Positions 1 to 10,110 of a stretch of 56,487 bases of DNA are shown one piece after another. The stretch is from Tulasnella sp. 424 (lineage: Eukaryota > Basidiomycota > Agaricomycetes > Cantharellales > Tulasnellaceae), in contig WSUB01000225.1 in the NCBI GenBank assembly GCA_019633425.1, forward strand, positions 1-56,487, written 5' to 3'. The notes beneath the pieces were generated by a model that searched no databases, was not told the DNA's origin, and saw nothing but the letters and a program-made list of their open reading frames with translations. Position numbers and translations under genes: made by a program. Each line of letters starts with the position of its first letter. Positions within the stretch are counted from its first letter, which is position 1.

Positions 1-77
1 AGGAAAGATGACCGTCCGGCCTATTAGAATCGGACCGGACGGCCACTATATTCTACCGAGGGAGATTTTCTACAGTG
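1..77. other. Non-array sequence at left edge with inverted repeat
   Basis: These bases match none of the other beta-2 copies, whose corresponding positions hold proteasome exon 2. An 8-bp inverted repeat, CCGTCCGG (12-19) and CCGGACGG (35-42), is separated by 15 nt. Array homology starts at about 78. This is either the array boundary or the end of an inserted element that removed beta-2 exon 1 and most of exon 2. Confidence 0.5.
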
Positions 78-853
78 TATCGTCGCTGACAAGAATTGTG
101 CAAAGGTGAGCCCACGTCGGGAACAGCTCTTGGATGCTATCTCCAGGCTTAACGCTGCCTGGTTGGTGCCTGCCCATAGATCCACTACATTTCCGAATCA
201 ATCCGATGCCGTGGTGCCGGTACAGCAGCAGACACCGAGTTCACGACCGCGCTTATCTCGTCCAATATTGAGATGCACGCGTTGTCGACGGGGAGGAAGC
301 CTAGAGTGGTGACCGCCATGACCGTGTTGAAGCAGATGCTTTTTCGGTAAGCAACCTGCTTTTTTGTGCATCACTTTCGATCGAATTTCAATTGCTTAAT
401 GTCGGGCGTTCGTTCCCCCTCTCAGTTATCAAGGTCACATTGGCGCGGCTCTCGTCCTTAGTGGGGTCGACGCAATGGGTTCTCGACTATTCACCGTCCA
501 CCCCCACGGCAGCACGGATACACTTCCATACGTAACCATGGGCTCCGGAAGCCTGGCAGCAATGGCTGTGTTTGAAAGCACCTGGAGGAAAGATCTTGAG
601 GTTAGCCTCGCGCGTCCTGATAAAGGCCATGCAGCCAACAGCTGACCTCTAATGTTCGCCATTCGTGATATCGTTTTCTTTACTTAGCGCCAAGAAGCAA
701 TCGACCTCGTGACTTCTGCTATCTCGGCTGGTATCTTCAACGATCTCGGCTCCGGTATGAGGTGGTTTCCATAATTTTAATCAGGTCAGAGTTCTTTCCA
801 TCGCTCAACCACTCGCCTCTTCCATCACCCTTAGGTTCGAACGAACCTAACCC
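78..853 (+). pseudogene. Proteasome subunit beta-2 (PUP1/PSMB7-type) pseudogene, u1
   Basis: The copy starts inside exon 2 at IVADKNC and lacks the start codon, propeptide and catalytic Thr1. The codon after Cys is Ala where other copies have Glu. Exons 3-5 are recognisable: [10 protein letters not shown] then [16 protein letters not shown] and [28 protein letters not shown] through the [10 protein letters not shown] region; and a last piece ending ISAGIFNDLGSG. The C-terminal exon of a normal beta-2 subunit is missing. Just after the last acceptor (GGTTCGAACG, coding GSN) the sequence switches to the HAD fragment. The remaining frames are open, but the copy is truncated at both ends and cannot encode a proteasome subunit. 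Confidence 0.85.
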
Positions 854-1503
854 CTCGAACCGACCTCCTCAAACTCTTCGTGCAACTCGAAAGCGCCATC
901 CAAAGCGCGAACCCAACCATTCTCCACGCCGACGTCCTAGCCAAAGTGCACTCCACCATCGCCAGCGACCACTTCGGTCTCCCACCGTCCGCGGCGGAAG
1001 ACGCCGCTTTCGGAGCGTCCATCGCGGATTAAGAACCGCTCCCTGACACGCGAGACGCGCTTCGTCGACTGTCGAAACACTACAAACTCGTCATCTTGTC
1101 CAACGTCGACCGGGCTAGCTTCGCGCATGCGAAACGCAAACTCGAAGAGGGTTCGGGGTTTATTTTCGGCTTGATCCTCACCGCTCAAGATATCGGGTCG
1201 TAGAAGCCGGACCTGCGGAATTTCCAATTCGCGTTGCGCAAAGTGCGAGAAGAGTGGGGCGTCGAGTCCGGCCAGGTCTTTCCTACTGCGCAGAGCTTGT
1301 TCCACGCTCGCGTACCCGCGAACAAGTTGGGTTTGAAGTCGAGTTGGATGATGATCGCGAGGCGAGGGTCGGTCGTTGGTGCGAAGGAGAGCGATTTGGA
1401 GGAACAGGGGATCAAGGTTACGTATACTTGGAAGTTTGAGACTTTGGGTGCTATGGCTGATGAGGTGGAGAGGCAGTTTGGGGAGAGTGGCGAAGGTGCC
1501 TAA
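854..1503 (+). pseudogene. Haloacid dehalogenase 3' fragment fused to beta-2, u1
   Basis: It enters the HAD gene in exon 2 at RTDLLKLF and runs to the normal end, QFGESGEGA-stop. It lacks the N-terminal motif I with the nucleophilic Asp. The HAD frame is shifted by one relative to the upstream beta-2 exon. In-frame stops replace Trp (TAA at 1030-1032) and Tyr (TAG at 1201-1203), and a 6-bp ATGATG insertion lies in the SSW-IARRG segment. This is a non-functional remnant. Confidence 0.85.
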
Positions 1504-1646
1504 AGATGGTTAAACAAGAACAAGATATAATGCAGACTCACGGAGTACCAGCATCGTAGCCAACAGGATATATAGCTCACAAATTTGCACAGAAACATGC
1601 GTTACATGAACTACGGTCGGGTATCAAGAAAGGAATCTTGGTCGGT

Positions 1647-1671
1647 CGTCGTCGTTTTGGTACACTTGCAT
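1647..1671 (-). pseudogene. Kinase-TPR 5' stub (deleted D), u1
   Basis: Read on the minus strand, this is the start codon and first codons (MQV.Q..D type) of the kinase-TPR family, with its normal upstream sequence on the right (GGTAAAAAGGATCGAAGG). On the left it is joined to the flank that normally follows the HAD stop. The rest of the kinase gene is absent. The likely cause is a deletion between GGTCGGTC-type sequences. Confidence 0.75.
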
Positions 1672-1793
1672 CGGATTGTTCAAGGTAAAAAGGATCGAAG
1701 GTTAGGTGGGTCGACGGTCAGGTAGGAGCTTCGCCGAGGGGGATGAAGCGTAAGGAGGTGGTATGGAGGACGGAGGGTGAATCTGAGGGTCTT

Positions 1794-1799
1794 TATAAA
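1794..1799 (+). promoter_or_regulatory. TATA-like box upstream of EMC8/9-like gene
   Basis: TATAAA within TCTTTATAAA lies about 280 bp upstream of the EMC8/9-like ATG and is preserved in most C-module upstream regions in the array and before X in u3 and u6. The distance to the start codon is long, so the 5' leader would be long or contain an unseen intron. Confidence 0.35.
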
Positions 1800-1940
1800 C
1801 TGGGAAGCCCTGGCGCACTCGTCGACCACGCTCGTACTGCTCTCCTCACATACCCTTTGCCTCGAGACGAAGGAAGCGTGCAACAGTTATTGGTTAGCGA
1901 TTCCACCCTCACCGGAGCCGGTCCTCCTGGTCCGGTCCGT

Positions 1941-1946
1941 CACGTG
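1941..1946 (+). promoter_or_regulatory. CACGTG E-box, u1 C promoter
   Basis: Palindromic CACGTG followed by A lies about 130 bp upstream of the C start codon. The same site survives in all seven C copies although the surrounding bases vary. CACGTGA is the classical Cbf1/bHLH core; use here is inferred. Confidence 0.4.
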
Positions 1947-2076
1947 ATTCTGTGCCTCAAGCCTTCTGGGGCCCCCTTCTCAGCCACCCCACCCACCGAC
2001 CAACGAGCCAGACTCTCTAAAAGCAAACTTTCAAAGCCACGACTAAGGCGGGGAAACCTACAATTTCAAACCCGAC

Positions 2077-2875
2077 ATGTCTTCTCAGACTCCCGCCACC
2101 ACTTCTCTACCAGCCCCTTCTTTCAACCTCCAAGAAGAAGCCTATCTCAAATTCTTCTTACACGCAGCGAAACATCCTCACGCCTCTGTCACAGGAGTCT
2201 TCTTGGGTCGAAGGAGGTCGGCTGAGGGAAGAGAAGAGATATGGACGTCGTTGACGCGGTGCCGTTACGTCATCATTGGACGAGCTTGAGCCCGATGACG
2301 AAGGTTGGACTTGAACTTGTGAGGACGATTACATGCTGAATAGGCTCGATGGTAGTCTTATCTCAACGCTGGGATATCCTCTTTTAGGTCTCGATATACG
2401 CAAAAGAGACGGAAACAAGGATAGTAGGCTACTATCATGCTTCTGAACGTGCGCACGACGTGGCACTACCCGCACACGGCCACCACATTCTGCAATCACT
2501 TACAAGCGAGTTCCCACTCGCTTTTGCACTCGTAGTACGTCTTAACCTCTCCTTACCATTCTCTGTCTTGACTTACCGCTCATATTTTTTGTACAAACTC
2601 CACTCTTTTACCAGTTCAACTCGTCCAAATTGTCCACGAACTCCGCCGCAATCGACGTCGTGATGATCGAACCTCCCAAACAACAAGGCTCACGCGCAAG
2701 CTCAAGGCCGGAGAAATTCGACTTGGCCGACGCTGCGATTCCAGAGAAAGTCAAGTCCCGAGCAGCGCAGGAACAGGGACTGGAGCGGTTGGTCGTGGAT
2801 TTCGACGATTATTTGGAAGACCCGAGTAAAGATTGGTTGAAGAATGATGCTGTATCGGCGGCTTCTTCTGTATAG
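2077..2875 (+). pseudogene. EMC8/9-like gene, u1 (frame break)
   Basis: This encodes an ER membrane protein complex subunit 8/9-like protein (UPF0172, MPN-like fold without metal ligands). EMC8/9 is a cytosolic subunit of the ER insertase. Exon 1 gives AYLKFFLHAAKHPHASVTG-VFLG, then DAVPLRHHW and VGLEL. An intron (about 2321-2388) leads to VSIYAKETETRIVGYYHA. A second intron beginning GTACGT leads to the C-terminal part with VVMIEPPK, VDFDDYLEDPSKDWL and the stop. The frames before and after about 2207-2255 (VFLGRRRS versus DVVDAVPL) do not agree, and no credible intron joins them. All copies share the break, so it is either an ancestral frameshift or a very short intron. It is otherwise one of the best-kept C copies. 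Confidence 0.75.
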
Positions 2876-3165
2876 GTCCAAAATACAATTCGATGATGAT
2901 GTTGTGGTGGGTATTTTTTGACTTGCGAGGTCGGGGGTGGCGTGTTATATGCTTTCGTAAGGTTTCGCTTTACGAGGGTGCCCTTCGTTGGCTCTCAGGC
3001 TTTGACTCCGCTTGCATTACCCGTGCGGGATATCTGCGAAGCGGGAATTGCGGCACCGTCACTATCTGCGTTCACATAATAGTATACTTTGACTCTTTTA
3101 GCTCTGCATAACATAGCTTATTCCGACGCTGAACTTGACCTCTTTTACCCTCAACAATACCAGCT

Positions 3166-4018
3166 ATGTCTAAGCTCACCGACTTCAAATGTCTCGTCTT
3201 CGACTGCTACGGCACTCTCGTCGTATGTCTTTCTCCTCTTCTCTCCATCCACGTTGGTCATAAGTGTACTTACCATTTTATCACTCTTATTGGGTTTTAG
3301 GACTGGGAGAGCGGGATTGTCACCGCCTTCCAACCTCTCCTTTCCCGAGCCAACAAGACAGCAGCCGACTCCTCCACCTCTCGAACCGACCTCCTCAAAC
3401 TCTTCGTGCAAGTCGAAAGCGCCATCCAAAGCGCGAACCCAACCATGCTCTACGCCGACGTCCTAGCCAAAGTCCACTCCACCATCGCCAGCGACCACTT
3501 CGGACTAGCACCACCGTCCGCGGAGGAAGACTCCGCCTTCGGAGCGTCCATCGCGGATTGGGAACCCTTCCCCGACACGCGAGACGCGCTCCGTCGACTG
3601 TCGAAGCACTACAAACTCGTCATCTTGTCCAACGTCGACAGAGCCAGTTTCGCGCATACGAAACGCAAACTCGAGGATGGTGCCGGGTTCACGTTCGACT
3701 TGATCCTCACCGCTCAAGATATCGGGTCGTACAAACCCGAACTTCCAATTCGCTTTACGCAGAGTGAAAGAAGAGTGGGGTGTCGAGTCAGACCAGGTCT
3801 TGCCTACCGCGCAGAGCTTGTTCCACGATCATGTTCCTGCGAACAAGTTGGGTTTGAAGTCGAGTTGGATCGCGAGGCGAGGGTCGGTCGTCGGTGCGAA
3901 GGAGAGTGATTTGGAGGAACGGGGTGTCAAGGTTACGTATACTTGGAAGTTTGAGACTTTGGGTGCTATGGCGGATGAGGTGGAGAAGCAGTTTGGGGAG
4001 AGTGGCGAAGGTGTCTAA
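3166..4018 (+). pseudogene. Haloacid dehalogenase type II, u1 (8-bp deletion)
   Basis: A HAD-superfamily hydrolase resembling L-2-haloacid dehalogenases. Exon 1 encodes MSKLTDFKCLVFDCYGTLV with the nucleophilic Asp in FDCYGT. The intron is 3223-3300 (GTATGT..TTTTAG). Exon 2 starts DWESGIVTAFQ and keeps the motif II Ser (VILSNVD) and the motif III Lys (GSYKP). An 8-bp deletion at about 3739, just after the YKP motif, shifts the frame and loses DLRNFQFAL. The frame reading to QFGESGEGV-stop at 4018 is the original one. The gene is about 290 bp downstream of C on the same strand and converges on the kinase gene, whose stop is about 165 bp away. Confidence 0.85.
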
Positions 4019-4184
4019 AGATGATGGTTAAATAAGGACAAGATACAATCGAGACTCACGGAATACCAGCATCGTAGCCAACAGGATATATAGCTCACAA
4101 ATTTGTACAGAAACATGCGTTACACGAACTACAGTCGGGTATCAAGAAAGGAATCGTGGTCGGTCTCGAAATATCCTCCGTAAA

Positions 4185-6568
4185 TCAGCATTCCACCTCC
4201 GCTGGTTCGAGTTGCTGACGGGCTTTAGCGGCGTCCTTTAATGCGTCTGCTGCATGCCGAGTATCTCCGATTTCTCCAAAAATGGCGGCGGCTTGTTCAT
4301 AAAGGCGGATTGCATCTTCGTACTGATCCCGGTCGCGATGGATGGAGGCAAGGCACTTCAGAGTCCAGGCTCTTCCATGTCTGTCACCAATGTCGATACG
4401 AATTTGCAGGTCTTCAGAGAAAAGCTGAACGGCCTGGCTGTACTGTTTTTGGAGGCGATGCACATGGGCGAGACCCCACAGAGCGTCGGCTCTTCCTTGT
4501 CTGTTGCCGACGTCGGTGCAGATTTGGATGACCTCGGAGTAGAGTGGAATGGCTTCGCTGTACTCGCTTTGAAGCCGATGCACATGAGCAAGGCCACGCA
4601 AAGCGTCGGCTCTTCCTTCTCGGTCACCGATTTCGGTGCAGATTTGGACGGCCTCGGAGTAGAGCGGAACGGCTTCACTGTACTCGTTTTGAAGCCGATG
4701 CACCTCTGCAAGCCCCCAGAGCGCATCCGCTCTTCTTTTCTTGTCGCCCGTGTCGGTGCTGATCTGGATGATTTTAGAGTAGAGTGGAATGGCTTCGATG
4801 TTCTCGCCTTGCAACCGATGGGCCTCGGCGAGACCCCACAGAGCATCGCATTTGCCTGCATTGGCAGCGGTCCTCGTGCAGATGCCCAAGGCTTCGGTAT
4901 AGTATTTCGACGCGATGGTATAGTCATTCTGATTTAGATGCATGTCTCCCATTTTGATAAGAAGTTCAGGAGAGCGGGCTGTGAATCCCGACGTATTTGA
5001 GGCTCTCTGCGGATCGGGGATAATCGTTGGCTGTACAGCGACAAGTCAAATTGTGTTCAAGTAACCCAAATACCAGGACCACTCGCCATCCAACCCATTG
5101 ACTTTCTACAATCCTCAGCTGTCGGCCGCTTGCTGGGATCGATGTTCCAACACCCGATCATAAGCGAGTACAGTTCCCGGATCAACGCCATGCGGACGTG
5201 ATCACCGATGCCGGATGGGAGATTTCCCTGAATGACGTGTATGACAACAACGGAGTCCTTTCGGACATTTTCGAATGGAATTGAATTTGTCATAACCTAT
5301 TTCAGCACTGATTGTAAGCTTCTGTTGAGAAACCCTTTCGAGTCTTGGTATACCTCGTAAAATATCCAGCCCAATGCCCAGATATCGCTCCATAGGCCGG
5401 GTTCCATGCCAGGTTCATCTTCCATGAGGAGCTCCGGAGCAGCCCAGCGGAGAGTAAATTGATTACCCTTCAGTGTCACGGTATTTGTGGCTTCACAAAA
5501 TTCCGTCTCGAGCAACAGCTCTGGCTGCACTCCCTTTTTGCTTTTCTCGGCTTGCTCAGGAGGATCCTTTTTCATGAGATGACGTGCAGAACCAAAATCC
5601 GTGATGACTGCGCGACAATTCAAGTTTACCAACACGTTGGCCTATGGAGTGTAGAGTTTAAGGTTACCAAATGTCATATCGCAGTAGTAGACATCCGGAC
5701 CCACCGATTTGAGGTCGCCATGGTAGATCGGCGGATTCTGATTGTGAAGGTACTTCACTCCTCTCGCCACGTCTTTGATCTGGCATAGGGTGACTCAGAG
5801 GGTGACTCAAAAGGTAATGTCCTGATCTTACCAGCCATATTCGCTCCGGGATTTCCCAGTCCGCGGAAGCCACGAAGTCCTTTAAATTTCCGTGGGCGGC
5901 CCAGGGAAAGACCAGCCAAACCCTATCCTCAGCCAGATCTTCAACGAATCCTTCAAGCTTAATGACGTTTGTGTGAGAAAGCTCGGTTAAGAATCCCGCT
6001 TCCCTGAGTGCCAACTAAGAGGACTTAGCGATGTGCGAGAGCTCGAGGCGATGGGATAACGTATTCTCACCCCCAATACTCGCTCTTTGTCCTTTCCGTT
6101 CTCGATCTTCAGTTTCTTTACTGCTATGGCCTAACATACGGAAGCCAGCTCGGTCAATGACTTGTTGTGGGAAACGAACCGAGTCTCGTTGGAACAGACC
6201 TTTCGCTCGGGCGTTCCATCATCAGACTCGTTCTCGCCTCCGGTTTGAGCTGAATCGTCCCCGCTACTTTTGGAGGCGGAAGCAGGAACCAAAAACGCTC
6301 GTGAAACCGTCGCAAATCCTCCACGAAACTCCGGGCCGTCTTCCGGGAATTCGATCGAGGACGAATCGATTCGCCATTCCGCAAGTTTCTGGAGTTTATC
6401 CGTCTACAGAAAAATGGACGTTGGTGAGCGCTTATGATTATTCTTCGTGATTTGGGTGGAACGCACTAATCTCCTGCCTGCCGGTGGCTGGGACGTACTG
6501 CCAGAATCGCCTGGATCGAACCCTTGCGAACCACGACGGTCGGCGTCGTCGTTTTGGTCCACTTGCAT
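4185..6568 (-). CDS. Kinase-TPR fusion protein, u1
   Basis: Eight exons joined by phase-0 introns encode about 650 residues. The start ATG at 6568 opens an acidic tail (MQVDQNDDADRRG). Exon 2 carries the Gly-rich loop GGFATVSRA and a Ser/Glu-rich linker. Exon 3 is AIAVKKLKIENGKDKERVLG with the ATP lysine. Exon 4 has the alpha-C Glu (ALREAGFLTEL) and hinge. Exon 5 has IYHGDLKS, exon 6 ITDFGSAR and RWAAPELL, and exon 7 (5087-5296) the helical C-lobe. Exon 8 (4185-5030) holds six 40-residue TPRs of the pattern GLAEVHRLQ.EYSEAVPLYSE. The exon 7 donor is GC (GCGAGT), and the exon 4 acceptor reads TAG. HGD in place of HRD is common in fungal tyrosine-kinase-like enzymes. Activity is plausible; the ligand and role are unknown. 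Confidence 0.85.
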
Positions 6569-6804
6569 CGGATTGTTCAAGGTAAAAAGGATCGAAGGTT
6601 AGACGGTCGGGTAGGAGTCTCGCCGAGGGGGATGAAGCGAAAGGAGGTGGTATGAGGGACGGAGGGGTAAATCTGAAGGGACAAATGAGTTGTGAGGGTC
6701 CATGTGCTGGTTCGGAAGAGGCCGAAACCCGCGCGAGAATGCGAATCCAGACCGAGGCGCGTTCCTTGCCCTTACTACTCTACTCACGTTCCTCTCATAC
6801 CACC

Positions 6805-7823
6805 ATGACTGACCTATACAGAGGCTCTGGATTCGACTTCTCTAATGTCATTCGTTGACTTTTACTCTAACGACCAGACCACACAGTCGAACGCGCCGAG
6901 CCGCGTCATTTTCCAGTTAGCAACAATCACCTCGAGTCCAAGGGCGTTCGCCTCCCCAAGGCCACGAGCACGGGAACGTCTACCGTCGGATGCCTCTTCA
7001 AGGATGGGATCGTGTCAGGGGCCGATACGAGGGCGACGGAGGGACCTATCGTCGCTGACAAGAATTGTGAAAAGGTAGGCTCACGTCGGCAACAGCTCTT
7101 GGATTCTATGTCCAGGTTTAACGCTGCCTGGTTGGTGCCTGCCCATAGATCCACTACATTTCCGAATCAATCGATGCACCGGTGCCAGTGCAGCAGCAGA
7201 CACCGAGTTCACGACCGCGCTTATCTCGTTCAATATTGAGATGCACGCGTTGTCCACGGGGAGGAAGCCTAGAGTGGTGACCGCCATGACCATGTTGAAG
7301 CAGATGCTTTTCCGGTAAGCAACCGGCTTTTTTGTGCATCACTTCCGATCGAATTTCAATTGCTTAGTGCCGGGGGTTCTTTCTCTCTCTCAGTTATCAA
7401 GGTCACATTGGCGCGGCTCTCGTCCTTGGTGGGGTCGACGCAACGGGTCCTCGACTATTCACCGTCCGCCCCCACGGCAGCACGGACAAGCTCCCATACG
7501 TAACCATGGGTTCCGGAAGCCCGGCAGCAATGGCTGTGTTTGAAAGCACCTGGAGGAAAGATCTTGAGGTTAGCCTTGCGCGTCCTGATAAAGCTCATGC
7601 AGCCAACGGCTGACCTCTAATGTTCGCCATTCGTGATATTTTTTTCTTTACTTAGCGCCGAGAAGCAATCGACCTCGTGGCTGCTGCTATCTCTGCTGGT
7701 ATCTTCAACGATCTCGGCTCCGGTATGAGGTGGTTTCCATAATCTTTGATCAGGTCACAGAGTTCTTTCCATTCGCTCAACCACTCGCCTCTCCCATCAC
7801 CCTTAGGTTCGAACGAAGCTAAC
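6805..7823 (+). pseudogene. Proteasome beta-2 pseudogene, u2
   Basis: Start codon and exon 1 ([17 protein letters not shown]) are present. The intron 1 donor has decayed (CGTTGACT instead of CGGTGATT). Exon 2 keeps the pre-catalytic ATSTG and a following Thr, with D17 and K33 equivalents in [10 protein letters not shown] and DKNCEK. Exon 3 has a 1-nt deletion near 7171 (TCAATCGATG), shifting the frame. Exons 4 and 5 follow, then the shared fusion to HAD. It is transcribed away from the kinase gene whose start is at 6568, leaving about 235 bp of divergent promoter. Confidence 0.85.
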
Positions 7824-7824
7824 C

Positions 7825-8467
7825 TCTCGAATCGACCTCCCCAAACTCTTCGTGCAAGTCGGAAGCGCCATCCAAAGCACCAACCCAACCATGCTCTACG
7901 CCGACGTCCTAGCCAAAGTGCACTCCACCATGGCCAGCGACCACTTTGGACTAGCACGGTCCGCGGAAGAAGGAGCCGCTTTCAGAGCGTCCATCGCGGA
8001 TTAAGAACCGCTCCCTGACACGCGAAACGCGCTTCGTCGACTGTCGAAACACTACGAACTCGTCATCTTGTCCAACGTCGACCAAGCCAGCTTCGCGCAT
8101 ATGAAACGCAACTCGAAGAGCGTTCGGGGTTTATGTTCGACTTGAGCCTCACCGCTCAAGATATCCGGTCGTACAAACCGGGCTTGCGGAATTTCCAATT
8201 CGCGTTGCGCAAAGTGCGAGAATAGTGGGGCGTCGAGTCCGGCCAGGTCTTTCCTACTGCGCAGAGCTTGTTCCGCGATCGCATACCCGCGAACAAGTTG
8301 GGTTTGAAGTCGAGTTGGATCGCGAGGCGAGGGTCGGTCGTTGTTGCGAAGGAGAGCGATTTGGAGGAGCAGGGGTCAGGGTTACGTATACTTGGAGGTT
8401 TGAGACTTTGGGTGCTATGGCGGATGAGGTGGAGAGGCAGTTTGGGCAGAGTGGCGAGGGTGCCTAA
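7825..8467 (+). pseudogene. Haloacid dehalogenase 3' fragment, u2
   Basis: It has the same entry point as u1. It contains a TAA replacing Trp after SIAD, a 1-nt loss in KRKLEE (CGCAACTCGAAG), a Glu-to-TAG change before the WGVESGQV segment, and small indels near the EEQG motif. The stop is at 8467. It is followed by the conserved GATATATAG/CATGCGTTACATGAACT flank found after every HAD copy. Confidence 0.85.
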
Positions 8468-8606
8468 AGATGGTTAAACAAGAACAAGATACAATCGAGA
8501 CTCACGGAGTACCAGCATCCTAGCCAACAGGATATATAGTCACAAACCTGTAGAGAAACATGCGTTACATGAACTGCAGTCGGGTATCAAGAAAGGAATC
8601 TTGGTC

Positions 8607-8634
8607 GGTCGTCGTCGGTTTGGTCCAATTGCAT
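8607..8634 (-). pseudogene. Kinase-TPR 5' stub, u2
   Basis: First codons of a D gene on minus, joined on the left to the HAD 3' flank. The second codon region is changed (CAATTGCAT where others have CACTTGCAT). Upstream is the C-type promoter with its TATA-like box. Confidence 0.7.
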
Positions 8635-8901
8635 CGGATTGTTCAAGGTAAAAAGGATCGAAGGTTAGGTGGTTCGACGTTCAGGTAGGAGCTTCGCCGA
8701 GGGGGATGAAGCGAAAGGAGGTGGTATGAGGGACGGAGGGTGAATCTGAGGGTCTTTATAAAGCGAGAAGCCCTGGCGCACTCGTGAACCACGCTCGTAC
8801 CGCTCTCCTAATGTACTCTTTGCCTCGAGCAGGAAGCGTGCAACACATGGTTAGCGAGTTCACCCCCACCGGAGCCGGTCGTCCGTCCTCGTCCGGTCCA
8901 T

Positions 8902-8907
8902 CACGTG
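8902..8907 (+). promoter_or_regulatory. CACGTG E-box, u2 C promoter
   Basis: Conserved CACGTGA, about 125 bp before the EMC8/9-like start, as in u1. Confidence 0.4.
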
Positions 8908-9031
8908 ATTACGTGCCTCAGGCTTCTGGCCCCTTCAGCGACCCCACCCACCCACTGACAAGCCAGACTCTCTCAAAGCAAAATTCCAAAGCCACGACTA
9001 AAACGGGAAAACCTACAATTTCAAACCCGAC

Positions 9032-9833
9032 ATGTCTTCTCAGACTCCCGCCGCCGCTTCTCTACCAGCACCTTCTTTCAACCTCCAAGAAAAAGCTTCT
9101 CTCAAATTCTTCTTACACGCAGCGAAACATCCGCACGCCTCTGTCACAGGTGTCTTCTTAGGTGGAAGGAGGTCGGCTGAGGGAAGAGAAGAGATATGGA
9201 CGTCGTTGATGCGGTGCCGTTATGTCATCATTGGACGAACTTGAGCCCGATGACGGAGGTCGGACTTGAACTTGTGAGGACGATCACATGCTGAATAGGC
9301 TCGATGGTAGTCTTACCTCAGAGTTGGGACGTATTCTTTCAGGTCTCGATATACGCAAAAGAGACTGAAACAAGGATAGTAGGCTACTATCATGCTTCTA
9401 GACGTGCGCACGACGTGGCACTACCCGCACACGGCCATCACATTCTGCAATCACTTACAAGCAAGTTTCCTCTCGCACTCGCACTCGTAGTCCGTCCCAA
9501 CCTCTCTTTACCTTCGTTGTCTTGACCCCACTCCGCTCGTGCTTTTTCGTACAACCTCCACTCTTTTACCAGTTCAAGTCGTCCAAATTGTCCACGAACT
9601 CCGCCGCAATCGACGTCGTGATGATCGAACCTCCCAAACAACAAGACTCACGCACGAGCTCAAGGCCGGAGAAATTCGACTTGGCCGACGCTGCGATTCA
9701 AGAGAAAGTGAAATCCCGAGCAGCGCAGGAACAGGGACTGGAGCGGTTGGTCGTGGATTTCGACGATTATTTGGAAGACCCGAGTGAAGATTGGTTGAAA
9801 AACGATGCTGTATCGTCAGCCTCCTCTGTGTAG
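9032..9833 (+). pseudogene. EMC8/9-like gene, u2
   Basis: Same three-exon structure as u1. Exon 1 keeps the HAAKHPHASVTGVFLG core, exon 2 YAKETETRIVGYYHASRRAHDV, and exon 3 ends KNDAVSSASSV with TAG at 9831-9833. The only disabling change visible is the shared frame break between VFLG and DAVPLRHHW (about 9162-9210). If that break is really a tiny unrecognised intron, this copy and u1 could be functional. Confidence 0.7.
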
Positions 9834-10110
9834 GTCAAAAATACAATTCGGTGATGTTGTGGTGGGTATTTTTGACTTGCGACTCGGTGGCGTGTTATTG
9901 CTTTCGTAAGGTTCGCTTTACGAGAGTGCCCTCTTTGGCTCTCAGGCTTTGACTCCGCTTGCGTTACCCGTGCGGGATATATGCGAAGCGAGATTGCGGC
10001 ACCGTCACTATCTACACTCACAAAATAGCATACCTTGACTCTTCTACCTCAAGGCAATATATCTTACTCCAACAGCTCAACTTGGCTGTCCACCCTCGAC
10101 CAAACTAGCC

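Noticed and set aside
435..662. Minus-strand ORFs over beta-2 exon 4 ([12 protein letters not shown]..), repeated in several units
   Set aside because: They are antisense shadows of a conserved proteasome exon and spread over an intron boundary.
4185..4952. Separate TPR gene starting at the internal Met of exon 8
   Set aside because: The kinase exon joins it through an in-phase intron in all copies, and u1 and u6 lack the MITPDP Met, so a fused product fits better.
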